From: BCD1 sp965230565 | GTDB lineage: Bacteria > Bacteroidota > Bacteroidia > Chitinophagales > Saprospiraceae | Direction: 5' to 3' | Assembly: GCA_965230565.1 (NCBI GenBank) | Contig: CBDDLH010000016.1 | Coordinates: forward strand, 1,488,001 to 1,552,000 | Length of the DNA stretch: 64,000 bases | Part shown: in pieces, positions 27,071 to 37,134 of the stretch | Numbering within the stretch: the stretch's first letter is position 1 | Layout of the letters: every line of letters starts with the position of its first letter | Position numbers and translations under genes: made by a program | The notes under the pieces: generated by a model | What the model saw: only the letters and a program-made list of their open reading frames with translations | The model's database searches: none | Told to the model about the DNA's origin: nothing

Positions 27071-28759
27071 ATGAATATGAAATACGTCATAGGAGTCGAC
27101 TTTGGGAGTGACTCGGTCAGATCCCTAGTCGTTAATGCATCTACAGGAGAGGAGGTCGCTACTTCTGTACATTATTACCAAAGATGGAAAGCAGGATTGT
27201 TCTGCGATCCTGCCGCCAACCAATTCCGGCAACATCCGCTGGATTATATAGAAGGCCTTGAGAATACCTTCAGGCAATGTCTAAAACAAGCCGGGCCTGA
27301 AGTAGCCAAAAACATTGTCGGTATCAGTGTGGATACAACGGGGTCTACCCCTGTTGCCGTTGACAAAAACGGCACTCCGCTGGCCATGCTTCCGGAGTTC
27401 AGCGAAAACCCAAACGCAATGTTCGTCCTATGGAAGGACCACACAGCCATCAAAGAAGCTGAAGAGATCAATACGCTTTGTGCCAAATGGGATATTGATT
27501 ATTCCATGTATGAAGGCGGCATCTATTCCTCTGAATGGTTCTGGGCCAAAATCCTTAAAGTAAGCCGTGATGATGAGGCTGTCAGAAAAGCAGCCTACAC
27601 CTGGGTAGAGCATTGTGACTGGATTCCATTCCTGATTACCGGAGAAACGGATATTTCCAACCTAAAAGTAAGTCGTTGTGCAGCGGGACATAAAGCACTG
27701 TGGCACGAATCATTTGGAGGCCTGCCTCCCAATGAATTTTTCGTTGCGCTTGATCCTATTCTGGACGGGGTTGTGGACCGTATGCAAAAAGTAACCTATA
27801 CTTCTGATATTCCTGCAGGAAAACTCTCCGCAGAATGGGCGGAAAGACTTGGGCTTTCCACAGATGTTGTTGTGGGTGTAGGTGCTTTTGATGCCCACAT
27901 GGGTGCTGTTGGCGGACAAATCGAACCATATCATTTGAGTAAGGTTATGGGTACCTCCACCTGTGACATCCTTGTGGCACCGCAGGAAGGAGAAGAACAT
28001 CTCGTCAGAGGTATTTGCGGACAGGTAGACGGTTCGGTGATCCCGGGCATGCTGGGGCTCGAAGCAGGTCAATCTGCCTTCGGAGATATTTATGCCTGGT
28101 TTAGCAGGGTACTTGAAGGACCTATTGTTCAGTCGATTGAAGAAAGTGAATTACTCAGTGATGAAATGAAGCGTCAATTAAAAGCAGAAGCGACTTCTAA
28201 ACTCATAGAGCGACTTTCAACTGCTGCTGAAAAAGAACCTATTGGTTCCGGTAATATCCTTTCCCTGGACTGGATGAACGGCCGCAGAACTCCTGATGCC
28301 AACCAGCAGCTAAAAGGAGTGATCAGCGGGCTGAACCTGGGGAGTGATGCAGGTAAAATATTCAGATCTCTTGTCGAAGCTACCTGCTATGGAGCAAAAA
28401 AGATCGTCGACAGATTCATCGAGGAGGGGATTCCTATCAAGGGTCTTATCGGATTAGGAGGCGTTGCCAAAAAATCGCCATTTATCATGCAAATGATGGC
28501 CGATGTTATGAATATCCCGATTAAGATCGCTACCTCGGAACAAACCTGTGCTTTGGGTTCAGCTATGTTTGCCGCCACCGCAGCAGGTCTCTATCCGGAT
28601 GTGAGTCATGCCATGGAAAAGATGGGCTCCGGTTTTGACAATGTCTACCATCCTATTGAAGCGAATGTAGAGCAATATGCCTTTCACTACAATGAATATT
28701 GCAGACTTGCAGAGGTCATGGAGGATTACATTATGGCGAATAATAAGGTAACGGTTTAA
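27071..28759 (+). CDS. araB: L-ribulokinase
   Basis: 562 residues, normal AraB length (E. coli 566). FGGY kinase: N-terminal phosphate-binding loop GVDFGSDSVRSLVV, then VDTTGSTPV, LWKDHT, WVEHCDWIPFLITG and the C-terminal ATP-site regions DWMNGRRTPDANQQLKG and GLGGVAKKSPFIMQMMADV. Phosphorylates L-ribulose to L-ribulose 5-phosphate in the cytoplasm. An ATG two codons downstream (27077) is an equally possible start. First gene of a plus-strand operon with araD (86-base gap) and a sugar symporter. Confidence 0.97.
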   Translation: MNMKYVIGVDFGSDSVRSLVVNASTGEEVATSVHYYQRWKAGLFCDPAANQFRQHPLDYIEGLENTFRQCLKQAGPEVAKNIVGISVDTTGSTPVAVDKNGTPLAMLPEFSENPNAMFVLWKDHTAIKEAEEINTLCAKWDIDYSMYEGGIYSSEWFWAKILKVSRDDEAVRKAAYTWVEHCDWIPFLITGETDISNLKVSRCAAGHKALWHESFGGLPPNEFFVALDPILDGVVDRMQKVTYTSDIPAGKLSAEWAERLGLSTDVVVGVGAFDAHMGAVGGQIEPYHLSKVMGTSTCDILVAPQEGEEHLVRGICGQVDGSVIPGMLGLEAGQSAFGDIYAWFSRVLEGPIVQSIEESELLSDEMKRQLKAEATSKLIERLSTAAEKEPIGSGNILSLDWMNGRRTPDANQQLKGVISGLNLGSDAGKIFRSLVEATCYGAKKIVDRFIEEGIPIKGLIGLGGVAKKSPFIMQMMADVMNIPIKIATSEQTCALGSAMFAATAAGLYPDVSHAMEKMGSGFDNVYHPIEANVEQYAFHYNEYCRLAEVMEDYIMANNKVTV

Positions 28760-28845
28760 GGTTTTTCAGTTAAAAATTGAGGAATTACCAGTTATCCGGC
28801 GTGTAATATTATTAATGAATTTCCAAGTCAAACTGTAACGAAACC

Positions 28846-29544
28846 ATGAGTAAATACCAACATATTAAAGAAGAGGCTTATGCAGCCAATATGCAGCTTC
28901 CGGAACTTGGCCTGGTACTGTTTACCTTTGGAAACGCCAGTGCGGTTGATCGTGACCTGGCGGCTTTTGCTATCAAACCAAGTGGCGTTCCCTACGAGCA
29001 ACTCACTCCCGACAGCATGGTTATCCTGGACTACGATGCCAATGTGATCGAAGGTGCATTGCGTCCTTCTTCCGATACCAAGACACATGCTGTTCTGTAT
29101 AAAGAATGGGATAAAATTGGTGGCGTAGTGCATACACATTCCACCTACGGGACCTCCTGGGCTCAGGCTATCAGGGATGTTCCCATTTTCGGGACCACTC
29201 ATGCTGACCATTTAACAGTAGATATTCCCTGTGCTCCGCCAATGAAAGATTCGTATATTGAGGGCAATTACGAGCACATGACCGGTTATCAGATTATAGA
29301 TTACTTAAAGGAAAGGAATCTTTCTTACGAAACCGTGGAAATGATTCTTGTGGGGAGTCATGCGCCGTTTACCTGGGGAAAAACTGCTGCCAAAGCTGTA
29401 TATAATAGTGCGGTTCTGGAAGAATGCGCCCGCATGGCATACCTCACCTTGCAGGTAAATCCTCAAGCCAATAGATTAAAGGATACATTGATCAACAAAC
29501 ATTTTCAGCGTAAACACGGAAAAGATGCCTATTACGGGCAGTAA
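28846..29544 (+). CDS. araD: L-ribulose-5-phosphate 4-epimerase
   Basis: 232 residues (E. coli 231), class II aldolase fold. Zn ligands His96 and His98 in VVHTHSTYG and His172 in GSHAPFTWG; FTFGNASAVDR binds the phosphate. Converts L-ribulose 5-phosphate to D-xylulose 5-phosphate, linking arabinose to the pentose phosphate pathway and meeting xylose metabolism at the same intermediate. Confidence 0.97.
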   Translation: MSKYQHIKEEAYAANMQLPELGLVLFTFGNASAVDRDLAAFAIKPSGVPYEQLTPDSMVILDYDANVIEGALRPSSDTKTHAVLYKEWDKIGGVVHTHSTYGTSWAQAIRDVPIFGTTHADHLTVDIPCAPPMKDSYIEGNYEHMTGYQIIDYLKERNLSYETVEMILVGSHAPFTWGKTAAKAVYNSAVLEECARMAYLTLQVNPQANRLKDTLINKHFQRKHGKDAYYGQ

Positions 29545-29575
29545 TTATCCTATTTATACTTAAAACAACTAACTA

Positions 29576-31198
29576 ATGAAGAGCCTAGACACTTTTGACT
29601 GGATCGTGATCGGTCTGTATTTTTTGATCCTGCTGGGTATCGCCTGGTGGGTTATTCTTCAAAAAAATAAAAACACAACGGATTACTTTTTGGCGGGAAG
29701 AAATGTAGGATGGTTCGTAGTGGGTGCTTCCATTTTCGCCTCAAACATCGGATCAGAGCATGTGGTTGGATTAGCAGGTAATGGTGCCGGTGATAAACTT
29801 CCCTTACTCATTTATGAATTGCACTCCTGGGTCGTATTGATGCTGGGATGGCTGTTCCTGCCCTTTTATGCCCGGAGCAAGGTATTCACCATGCCTGAAT
29901 TCCTGGAGAGAAGATTTGACTCCAGATCACGCTGGTTGCTTTCCATCGTTTCCATTATTGCTTACGTACTGACCAAAGTATCCGTAACGATTTATGCCGG
30001 GGGTATCGTAGTATCAGCCCTTTTGGGTATACCCTTCTGGATCGGAGCATTATCAACCGTGATCCTGACGGGTCTTTATACCATTTTAGGAGGTATGAGG
30101 GCCGTAGTATACACGGAAGCGGTTCAGGCGATAGTCCTGTTGTTAGGTGCGGCTACATTGACGATCCTGGGTCTGCAGGAAATAGGAGGATGGTCTGGTA
30201 TGGTATCAACGGTAACGGCCAATGATATTGACTATATGAGCATGTGGCGACCCAATTCGGATCCTGATTTCCCATGGTTACCTCTGGTGATAACGAGTAC
30301 TATTGTAGGTATCTGGTATTGGTGTACAGACCAGGTGATCGTACAAAGGGTATTGACGGCCAAAAATCTGAAAGAAGCACGCCGGGGTACGATTTTCGGG
30401 GCCTTCCTCAAGATAACGCCGGTATTTTTATTCCTCATCCCAGGGATCATTGCATTAGGTTTGTCTCTTAAAGGGGAAATCTCCTTTGATTCTCCTGATC
30501 AGGCATTTCCGGTATTGATGACCCACCTGTTGCCTTCAGGGTTAAGAGGATTGGTAGCTGCAGGTTTGATGGCTGCCTTGATGAGTTCGCTGGCTTCCGT
30601 ATTTAATTCCTGTTCAACTTTATTTACACTCGATATTTACAAAAGGCTTCATCCGGACAAACCTGAGAAGCAATTGGTTAATATTGGGAAAATCGCTACC
30701 TCCATTGTGGTAATCCTGGGTATCATCTGGATTCCGGTAATTACCATGTTGTCCAGTGGATTGTATGAATACCTTCAAAAGGTACAATCATATCTGGCAC
30801 CTCCGATCGCGGCGGTGTTCTTGTTAGGTATTTTCTGGAAACGGATTAATGCAAACGGATCTATTGCAGCCTTGAGTGCAGGTTTGGTTCTAGGAATGGG
30901 TAAATTGATGCTGGAAACGTTCAAAGGTTCATTTAACCCGGATTCCCTGATCTATAAATTTGCCGACTTTAACTGGCTGACTTATGGCGCCTTGTTCTTC
31001 TTCACTTGTGTGCTGATCGCTATCGTAGTGAGTATGTTTACCGCCAAACCATCAGAAGATCATATCGAAGGATTGACTTTCGCTACTACTTCTGATGACC
31101 AAAAAGCGGAAAACAAAGCCAGTTACAACTGGGTTGACATTGTTGCTTCACTGGTCATTGTGGCTATTATTGCCTGGGTAATGATCTCGTTTAGTTAG
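29576..31198 (+). CDS. SSS-family sodium/sugar symporter
   Basis: 540 residues with 13-14 predicted membrane helices. FLAGRNVGWFVVGASIFASNIGSEHVVGLAGNGA is the SGLT-type first repeat; YTILGGMRAVVYTE and LIPGIIALGL are further family marks. 31 bases after araD, so most likely takes up monomeric L-arabinose (or galactose) released in the periplasm, complementing the oligosaccharide symporter on the minus strand. Family firm, substrate inferred. Confidence 0.92.
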   Translation: MKSLDTFDWIVIGLYFLILLGIAWWVILQKNKNTTDYFLAGRNVGWFVVGASIFASNIGSEHVVGLAGNGAGDKLPLLIYELHSWVVLMLGWLFLPFYARSKVFTMPEFLERRFDSRSRWLLSIVSIIAYVLTKVSVTIYAGGIVVSALLGIPFWIGALSTVILTGLYTILGGMRAVVYTEAVQAIVLLLGAATLTILGLQEIGGWSGMVSTVTANDIDYMSMWRPNSDPDFPWLPLVITSTIVGIWYWCTDQVIVQRVLTAKNLKEARRGTIFGAFLKITPVFLFLIPGIIALGLSLKGEISFDSPDQAFPVLMTHLLPSGLRGLVAAGLMAALMSSLASVFNSCSTLFTLDIYKRLHPDKPEKQLVNIGKIATSIVVILGIIWIPVITMLSSGLYEYLQKVQSYLAPPIAAVFLLGIFWKRINANGSIAALSAGLVLGMGKLMLETFKGSFNPDSLIYKFADFNWLTYGALFFFTCVLIAIVVSMFTAKPSEDHIEGLTFATTSDDQKAENKASYNWVDIVASLVIVAIIAWVMISFS

Positions 31199-31212
31199 CA
31201 AACCCTTTACAT

Positions 31213-31270
31213 AAACATGACTCATCCCGAATTTTGACACTTGTCAAAATTCGGGATGACACATGTTTTA
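31213..31270 (+). terminator. Terminator after the ara plus-strand operon
   Basis: Perfect 18-bp inverted repeat (31222-31239 with 31242-31259) with only two bases between the arms, extended by AAACATG/CATGTTT on the outside and followed by TTTT. Very stable; could serve both strands. Confidence 0.75.
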
Positions 31271-31303
31271 TTCTTTGCTTCCCGCGAAAAAAATCAGACA
31301 AAA

Positions 31304-31984
31304 ATGAAAACTACCCTTTTTTTAGGCTTGTCTTTAATACTCTTCTCATGTATTAGCAATAAAGAATTTAACCAGAGAATTCCCTATTTAAAACAGAGTG
31401 AGGGCGTTTTGTATGCTTTTCACCAAACATTTGGAGATACCCTTTATGAATCCGTTCCCAGAATTGATTACGGCAAAATCATTAAAGGCGGCCGTTATGT
31501 TCAAGTTGGCCATGTACCTATTACTGCCAATGAGCCGATCCAAAAACTGGTACGGATAAAACCTTATTCAAAACTGACTTCTTTCGATAAAGCATTGATG
31601 GAAAAACTTGCCAAAAAAACAGGTGAAGCAACCAATGGGGCTGACCTCTATTATAAGATCATCAATTACTGGATATTAAGCCATTACTTGTGCCATCACC
31701 TGACCATCCCGGAAATGTATGAAACTACAAACTCCTGGCAACAGGAGGTCATTCTGGAGAAGTATAATTTATTTTTTCTGATAAAAAACGGATACTCTGA
31801 TCAATTTCAGGATTTTGAAAAGTTTGTCCAGGAAGTTTATGAGGAGACCAAATTAAAAGTCGGAGAATTTAAAAATCTTTCAGAAATTTCAAAGACAAGC
31901 CTAAGATCCGGAGACTTTACACACTTCATGTTTTTCAAATCCACTTCAATGCTGGAGGTCTATAAGGAGGCTGCAAAGGAATAA
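31304..31984 (+). CDS. Hypothetical lipoprotein
   Basis: 226 residues when started at the ATG at 31304, which gives a clean lipoprotein signal (MKTTLFLGLSLILFSC, Cys16). An in-frame start at 31241 would lie inside the terminator hairpin and add 21 residues without signal character, so I reject it. The mature part is alpha-helical in character (KALMEKLAKKTGEATNG, FEKFVQEVYEETKLK) and holds a His/Cys-rich stretch ILSHYLCHHLTIPEM. I do not recognise a family. It is separated by a terminator from the ara genes and probably unrelated to them. Confidence 0.75.
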   Translation: MKTTLFLGLSLILFSCISNKEFNQRIPYLKQSEGVLYAFHQTFGDTLYESVPRIDYGKIIKGGRYVQVGHVPITANEPIQKLVRIKPYSKLTSFDKALMEKLAKKTGEATNGADLYYKIINYWILSHYLCHHLTIPEMYETTNSWQQEVILEKYNLFFLIKNGYSDQFQDFEKFVQEVYEETKLKVGEFKNLSEISKTSLRSGDFTHFMFFKSTSMLEVYKEAAKE

Positions 31985-32038
31985 CCAAAAACAAAACCGT
32001 ATATCGTTAACCGTAGGCCGTAGACCATAAAGCTTTGC

Positions 32039-33991
32039 TTACTTCCACTTTTTAGAAGGCCTGCTCTTCCCACTACGCTTTCCCTTAAACTTCCTCGGTT
32101 TACCTTTTTTCCTGAAAGGTTTGCCTTTTTCGCGATTTGGTGAAGATTTCTCTTTCGCTGAATCTTCCAGCAACTTTTTGATCAGGTCAGGACGGCGCAT
32201 TTCCTTGAGTTTGGAAAGAATCTGCCCCCTGTTCTCCTTTTTATACCAGAAGAAAAACAAATGCTGGTTTTTCTTTTCCTTGGCAGATTTGGCCGTGTAA
32301 TGCGGACGCAAGGTATAAGGATGTAATCCGGTGTAATAGATAATTGTCGCTACCGTCATGGGTGTAGGCGTAAAATCCTGCACTTGCTCCAGGCGGAAGC
32401 CCATATCTTTGGTCTCAGCAGCCAGATTGGCCATTTCCTCTTCTGTACTTCCGGGATGACTGGAAATGAAATACGGGATCAGCGGCTGATTCAGTCCATG
32501 CTTTTTATTGAATTTTTCATATTGCTCCTTGAAGCTGTGAAAATGTTTGAAGGAGGGTTTTCGCATCACTTTCAGCGTCTCATCGGAGGTATGTTCGGGA
32601 GCTACTTTTAAACGTCCGGATATATTGTTGCAAACGACATGCTCCAGGTATTCGTCCAGCGAATCGTCTCCTTTTTTGTTGTAAGATTTGGTCAGGAGAT
32701 CATAACGGATACCGCTACCAATAAAGGCTTTTTTGATTTCGGGATGCTCTCCTACTTTTTTGTACAATTCCGTCATCTGGGAGTGATCGGTATCGAGGTT
32801 ATCACAGATGACCGGATGAATACAGGAAGGGGCCACACAACGGTCGCAGATGTCGAGGTCCTTACCTTTCATTTTGTACATATTGGCAGAAGGACCGCCC
32901 AGGTCACTGATATAACCTTTGAAATCCGGCATTTTGGCCACTGCATCCACCTCTTTCAAAATAGACTCTTCCGAACGGCTGGCGATAAATTTTCCCTGGT
33001 GAGCAGATATCGTACAGAAACTACACCCGCCGAAACACCCTCTGTGCATATTGATCGAAAATTTGATCATTTCCCAGGAAGGTATGGCTCCTCGCTTCGC
33101 ATATTTTGGGTGTGGACCGCGGGCATATGGCAAATCAAAGGAAGCATCCATGGTTTTTTCATCCATAACCGGAAAGGGAGGGTTTATGACGAGGAAATCC
33201 TCACCCACTTCCTGAACGATCCTATCCGCATAGGATTTATTGGATTCCTGCTCGACATGTTTGAAGTTCGCGGCAAAGGCTCTTTTATCCTTCAGACAAA
33301 TTTCATGGGAAGCCAGATTGATCGTTTTCCAGCGCTTGTCTTTTGGGATACCTTCTGCTTTTGGCACCAAAAAAGCTGTTTGCTGGATGGAATGGATGGA
33401 ATGAAACGGTACTCCCCTACCAAGTAATCTCAACAATTCTCTAATGGCCTGCTCAGCCATGCCATAAAGCAACAGATCCGCTCCACTATCTTTTAGAATG
33501 GTAGGCTTAAGTTCATCTGCCCAATAATCGTAATGGGTTACCCTGCGCAAGGAAGCTTCGATACCTCCCAGTACAACAGGCGTATCAGGATATAATTCTT
33601 TGAGAATTTTGGCATAAACGGTAGCAGCATAATCAGGTCGGTAACCAGCCTCTCCACCGGGAGTGTAGCCGTCTGTGGATCTTTTTCGCTTCCCGGCAGT
33701 GTAATGGTTGATCATGGAGTCCATATTGCCGGAGGTCACCCCAAAGAACAACCTTGGCTTGCCCATTTTCTTAAAATCCCTAAGATCATCTCGCCAGTTC
33801 GGTTGAGGAACAATGGCCACTTTAAAGCCTTCAGCTTCAATGATACGACCAATCACAGCCGCACCATAGGAGGCATGATCCACATAAGCATCACCGCTGA
33901 TGATAACCACATCGAGTTCATCCCATCCACGTGCAAGCACTTCTTTTCGGGTGATGGGCAACCACCTGTTCATGTCGGTCTGAGTATTCAT
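32039..33991 (-). CDS. YgiQ-family radical SAM protein
   Basis: 650 residues. N-terminal cobalamin-binding-like/YgiQ region (WDELDVVIISGDAYVDHASYG, FFGVTSGNMDSMINHYTA, VVLGGIEASLRRVTHYDYW), then a radical SAM core with HRGCFGGCSFCTI, a CX3CX2C cluster motif, then PYFISSHPGSTEEEM. The last 50 residues are a Lys/Arg-rich tail (KGKPFRKKGKPRKFKGKRSGK), possibly RNA binding. Function in the cell is not established for this family. A second in-frame ATG lies six codons inside. Not part of the sugar loci. Confidence 0.93.
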   Translation of the reverse strand: MNTQTDMNRWLPITRKEVLARGWDELDVVIISGDAYVDHASYGAAVIGRIIEAEGFKVAIVPQPNWRDDLRDFKKMGKPRLFFGVTSGNMDSMINHYTAGKRKRSTDGYTPGGEAGYRPDYAATVYAKILKELYPDTPVVLGGIEASLRRVTHYDYWADELKPTILKDSGADLLLYGMAEQAIRELLRLLGRGVPFHSIHSIQQTAFLVPKAEGIPKDKRWKTINLASHEICLKDKRAFAANFKHVEQESNKSYADRIVQEVGEDFLVINPPFPVMDEKTMDASFDLPYARGPHPKYAKRGAIPSWEMIKFSINMHRGCFGGCSFCTISAHQGKFIASRSEESILKEVDAVAKMPDFKGYISDLGGPSANMYKMKGKDLDICDRCVAPSCIHPVICDNLDTDHSQMTELYKKVGEHPEIKKAFIGSGIRYDLLTKSYNKKGDDSLDEYLEHVVCNNISGRLKVAPEHTSDETLKVMRKPSFKHFHSFKEQYEKFNKKHGLNQPLIPYFISSHPGSTEEEMANLAAETKDMGFRLEQVQDFTPTPMTVATIIYYTGLHPYTLRPHYTAKSAKEKKNQHLFFFWYKKENRGQILSKLKEMRRPDLIKKLLEDSAKEKSSPNREKGKPFRKKGKPRKFKGKRSGKSRPSKKWK

Positions 33992-34075
33992 TATTACAAA
34001 GATACAATTTAATCAATCTAAAGTTTTACCTATATTGCCTCAACTTAACGGTAAAAACTCTAAACCCAAGCGACT

Positions 34076-35200
34076 TTGATCTGGAAAATTCTTCAAATTC
34101 TGATAATAATAACCATGCCCCGGGTGGGGATGGTCCTGCATAAAAAGCCCTTTTTCAAACACTGGATGAGTCCGGTAGTTTTCTGTTATGGTATCGGAAT
34201 AATCATCAGTAACCTTAGGCCTTTCCCCTTAAATGATGCCCTTTCGAATTACGTAACACAAGGGACCATTGTCCTGGCAATTCCTTTGCTCCTGTTTTCT
34301 GCCAAAATACTGAAGTGGTTGAAGTACACCGGTAAAGGATTGCTCTCGTTCGTATTGTGTGTAGTAAGTGCAATGATTGGGGCGACAATAGCGTGGTATT
34401 TCCTGGGAAATACGGTTGAAACACCCTGGCGATTATCGGGAATGCTGGTCGGAATTTATACAGGAGGAACACCCAATATGCAGGCGATTGGCATGGCTTT
34501 ACAGGCTTCCCAGGAAAATATCATCCTGGTAAACGCGGCGGATATGCTGATGGGAGGAGCCTACCTGATTTTCTTAAGTACTATTGCCCACAGGGTGCTC
34601 AAAGGCATCTTGCCTGATTTCGAAGAAACTATTGACGGCAACCCGGAACTCGATTTAGGCGGCAAAAAATTCAACCTTACGGACAGTCTGAAAGGCATTG
34701 GATTGAGTATCGTTATCGCAGGAATAGCTGTTGCCATTCCATTTCTTTTATTTGGGTCAATGGAGAACATTGCCTTGATCATTTTAGGACTAACAGCTAT
34801 CAGTATTGCGGCTGCTTTTATTCCCAATGTTCAGGAATTGGAAAGTACTTTTGAGACCGGAGATTATCTGCTCCTGATGTTTTGTGTTGCCCTTGGTTTA
34901 CTCGCTGATTTTTCCACCATTTTTGAAAAAGGAGCAGATTTGGTCCTCTATGCCGGAGTAGCCATGTTTTCCAGTATTCTTTTGCATTTTCTGTTGGCAA
35001 AGTTATTCAAAATAGACCGCGACACCTTCATCATTACCTCTACCGCCGGAATTTACGGCCCTGTATTTATCGGACAGATTGCCAGTGTTCTGGGCAACCG
35101 AAAACTTGTTTTCACAGGTATCACACTCGGATTACTTGGGTATGCCGTGGGCAATTTTTTGGGAATTGGGCTGGCGCAATTGTTGAAGATGGCAGGGTAA
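34076..35200 (+). CDS. DUF819 family membrane protein
   Basis: 374 residues, about 10 hydrophobic segments. Motifs LLFSAKILKWLKYTGKGLLSF, GIYTGGTPNMQAIGMAL and FIPNVQELESTFETGDYLLLMFCVALGL are typical of DUF819 (YjcL-like) putative transporters. The start codon is TTG at 34076; an ATG at 34115 would cut off most of the first membrane segment, so I keep the longer form with reservation. Divergent from the YgiQ gene by 84 bases. Substrate unknown. Confidence 0.82.
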   Translation: MIWKILQILIIITMPRVGMVLHKKPFFKHWMSPVVFCYGIGIIISNLRPFPLNDALSNYVTQGTIVLAIPLLLFSAKILKWLKYTGKGLLSFVLCVVSAMIGATIAWYFLGNTVETPWRLSGMLVGIYTGGTPNMQAIGMALQASQENIILVNAADMLMGGAYLIFLSTIAHRVLKGILPDFEETIDGNPELDLGGKKFNLTDSLKGIGLSIVIAGIAVAIPFLLFGSMENIALIILGLTAISIAAAFIPNVQELESTFETGDYLLLMFCVALGLLADFSTIFEKGADLVLYAGVAMFSSILLHFLLAKLFKIDRDTFIITSTAGIYGPVFIGQIASVLGNRKLVFTGITLGLLGYAVGNFLGIGLAQLLKMAG

Positions 35201-35742
35201 GGGTGGGCTCACAGGTTCGCTGTTTGAAGCTCACAGGGCTCGCATTTCAGATGGTTTCAGGTGTTTCAGGCTATTTAAGGAATCACAATTTTGCACTCAT
35301 CACTCCCGACACTTTCGTGTAGACTCGATATAAAATCTCGTTCGGGATGTCGCGATGCTCCATCTGCAGCATGCACTTTGCACTTCATTTAATGTTCCAA
35401 CCATTTGAGATAATTTTGTTTTACTACTTATTTATACAAAGGCCTATCTGGGGAAACTCTCCAGGGTGTAGGATATTTCTTCAGTCTTCAAGAATTCCGT
35501 TGCGAACATGGCGCTTCTTTGCGTTCCTTGCGGTTAAACCATGATCCAAAAGACTTTTAATTTAGTTTTCCACATTTTACATTTTACCCCTTAAATGACG
35601 TATTTTTGCGCCGTACAAAAAGCGTTTCGGACCCTCTTTTTATTCCCCAATACTGTCTTTCCAAAGTTCTAGGCCGTACACCAAAATCGAGCAATCCGGG
35701 ACAGATTAATTTAACACGTGTTCCGCACTAAAAAATGTAGCC
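35201..35742. other. Intergenic region before purB
   Basis: 542 bases with short open frames that lack any coding character. It holds near-repeats (GCTCACAGGTTCGC / GCTCACAGGGCTCGC at about 35206-35247) and a GC-richer stretch TTTGCGTTCCTTGCGGTTAAACC (about 35518-35540). A possible purB -7 box TATTTTTG is at 35601-35608. I see no gene or RNA. Confidence 0.5.
35601..35608 (+). promoter_or_regulatory. Possible -7 element of purB promoter
   Basis: TATTTTTG matches TAnnTTTG; the -33 region at about 35577-35580 is only T-rich. It would give a leader of some 125 bases before the purB ATG. Confidence 0.4.
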
Positions 35743-37080
35743 ATGTTGTCTGCCATTTCTCCTATTGACGGGAGGTATTATTCCAAAGTTGAAGCACTGA
35801 GTAATTATTTTTCTGAATTTGCCCTGATTCGTTACAGGGTGCATGTGGAAGTTGAATATTTCATTGCTTTATGTGAAATTCCGCTTCCTCAACTCGCAGA
35901 TGTTCCTGAAGAAAAACTGGCTGCACTCAGGGAATTCGTAGATAATTTTGAGTTTGAATATGCTGAGCGCGTAAAAGAGATCGAAAGGACCACTAACCAC
36001 GATGTAAAAGCAGTGGAATACCTGGTCAAGGAACAATTTGACAAAATTGGCTTGACTCCTTATCGCGAATTTGTACACTTCGGGTTGACTTCCCAGGATA
36101 TCAATAATACTGCTTTTCCGCTTATGCTGAAAGGCGCGCTGGAGGAAGTGCTGTTCAACGCATTTGATGATGTGCATGAGCAGCTTTACGGAATGGCTAC
36201 CAAGTGGCTCAATGTACCTATGTTGGCCAGAACCCACGGGCAGCCGGCTTCTCCAACCACAGTTGGGAAAGAATTACAGGTTTTTGTAGAAAGGCTCAAT
36301 GTGCAATTTGCTCAATTGGAGAATATATCCCAAAAGGCCAAATTTGGTGGTGCAACCGGGAATTTTAATGCCCATGTTGTTACTTACCCCGATATCAACT
36401 GGATCCATTTTGGGGATGATTTTGTCAAAGACAAACTGGGACTGGAACGCTCCCACCCTACCACGCAGATTGAGCACTATGATAATCTGGCGGCTGTTTT
36501 TCATGCACTGATGCGTATCAATACCATCCTGATCGATTTATGTAGGGATGTCTGGACTTATATTTCCATGGATTATTTCAAACAGGAAACCGTTGCAGGA
36601 GAGGTTGGGTCGTCTGCTATGCCACATAAGGTTAACCCGATTGACTTTGAGAATGCAGAAGGTAACCTGGGAATAGCCAATGCCATTTTTGATCACCTTG
36701 CTGCGAAGTTGCCTATTTCCCGACTACAACGGGATCTGACAGACAGTACTGTTTTGAGAAATATTGGCGTTCCTGTTGGTCATTCGTTGATCGCCTTGAA
36801 GTCGATAAATAAAGGTCTGAAGAAATTATCGCTGAATCACCACAAAGTTGATGCGGATCTTGAAGCTAACTGGGCAGTGGTTGCAGAAGCTATTCAAAAC
36901 ATCCTCAGGCGTGAGGGTTTTGACAAACCCTATGAGGCATTAAAAGACCTGACTCGCGGTAAAGCTTCCGTAACCCAGGAAGATATATCTGTCTTTATCG
37001 GGAACTTATCCGTCAGTGATGCCGTTAAGGAGGAATTGAGGGCTATCAACCCCAGGAATTATATTGGTAAAGGTATTTAA
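35743..37080 (+). CDS. purB: Adenylosuccinate lyase
   Basis: 445 residues. Fumarase/aspartase superfamily; catalyses two steps of purine synthesis (SAICAR to AICAR, adenylosuccinate to AMP). The signature loop GEVGSSAMPHKVNPIDFEN is present, as are ARTHGQPASPTTVGKELQVF (active-site His) and TSQDINNTA. Begins MLSAISPIDGRYYSKV, the usual bacterial PurB start. Housekeeping gene followed by a hairpin terminator. Confidence 0.97.
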   Translation: MLSAISPIDGRYYSKVEALSNYFSEFALIRYRVHVEVEYFIALCEIPLPQLADVPEEKLAALREFVDNFEFEYAERVKEIERTTNHDVKAVEYLVKEQFDKIGLTPYREFVHFGLTSQDINNTAFPLMLKGALEEVLFNAFDDVHEQLYGMATKWLNVPMLARTHGQPASPTTVGKELQVFVERLNVQFAQLENISQKAKFGGATGNFNAHVVTYPDINWIHFGDDFVKDKLGLERSHPTTQIEHYDNLAAVFHALMRINTILIDLCRDVWTYISMDYFKQETVAGEVGSSAMPHKVNPIDFENAEGNLGIANAIFDHLAAKLPISRLQRDLTDSTVLRNIGVPVGHSLIALKSINKGLKKLSLNHHKVDADLEANWAVVAEAIQNILRREGFDKPYEALKDLTRGKASVTQEDISVFIGNLSVSDAVKEELRAINPRNYIGKGI

Positions 37081-37094
37081 GAAATACCTGACAG

Positions 37095-37134
37095 TTCCAA
37101 ATTTTGGTTGACAACCAAAATTTGGAATTTCTTG
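37095..37134 (+). terminator. Terminator after purB
   Basis: TTCCAAATTTTGGTTG / (C)AACCAAAATTTGGAA stem with a very short loop, followed by TTTCTTGT. A stable AT-rich hairpin 15 bases after the purB stop. Confidence 0.65.

Noticed and set aside
31241..31303. Upstream start for the small lipoprotein
   Set aside because: It lies within the strong terminator hairpin and destroys the signal peptide.
31990..32030. CCGTAGG/CCGTAGA near-repeat
   Set aside because: Only about two units; too short to call a satellite.
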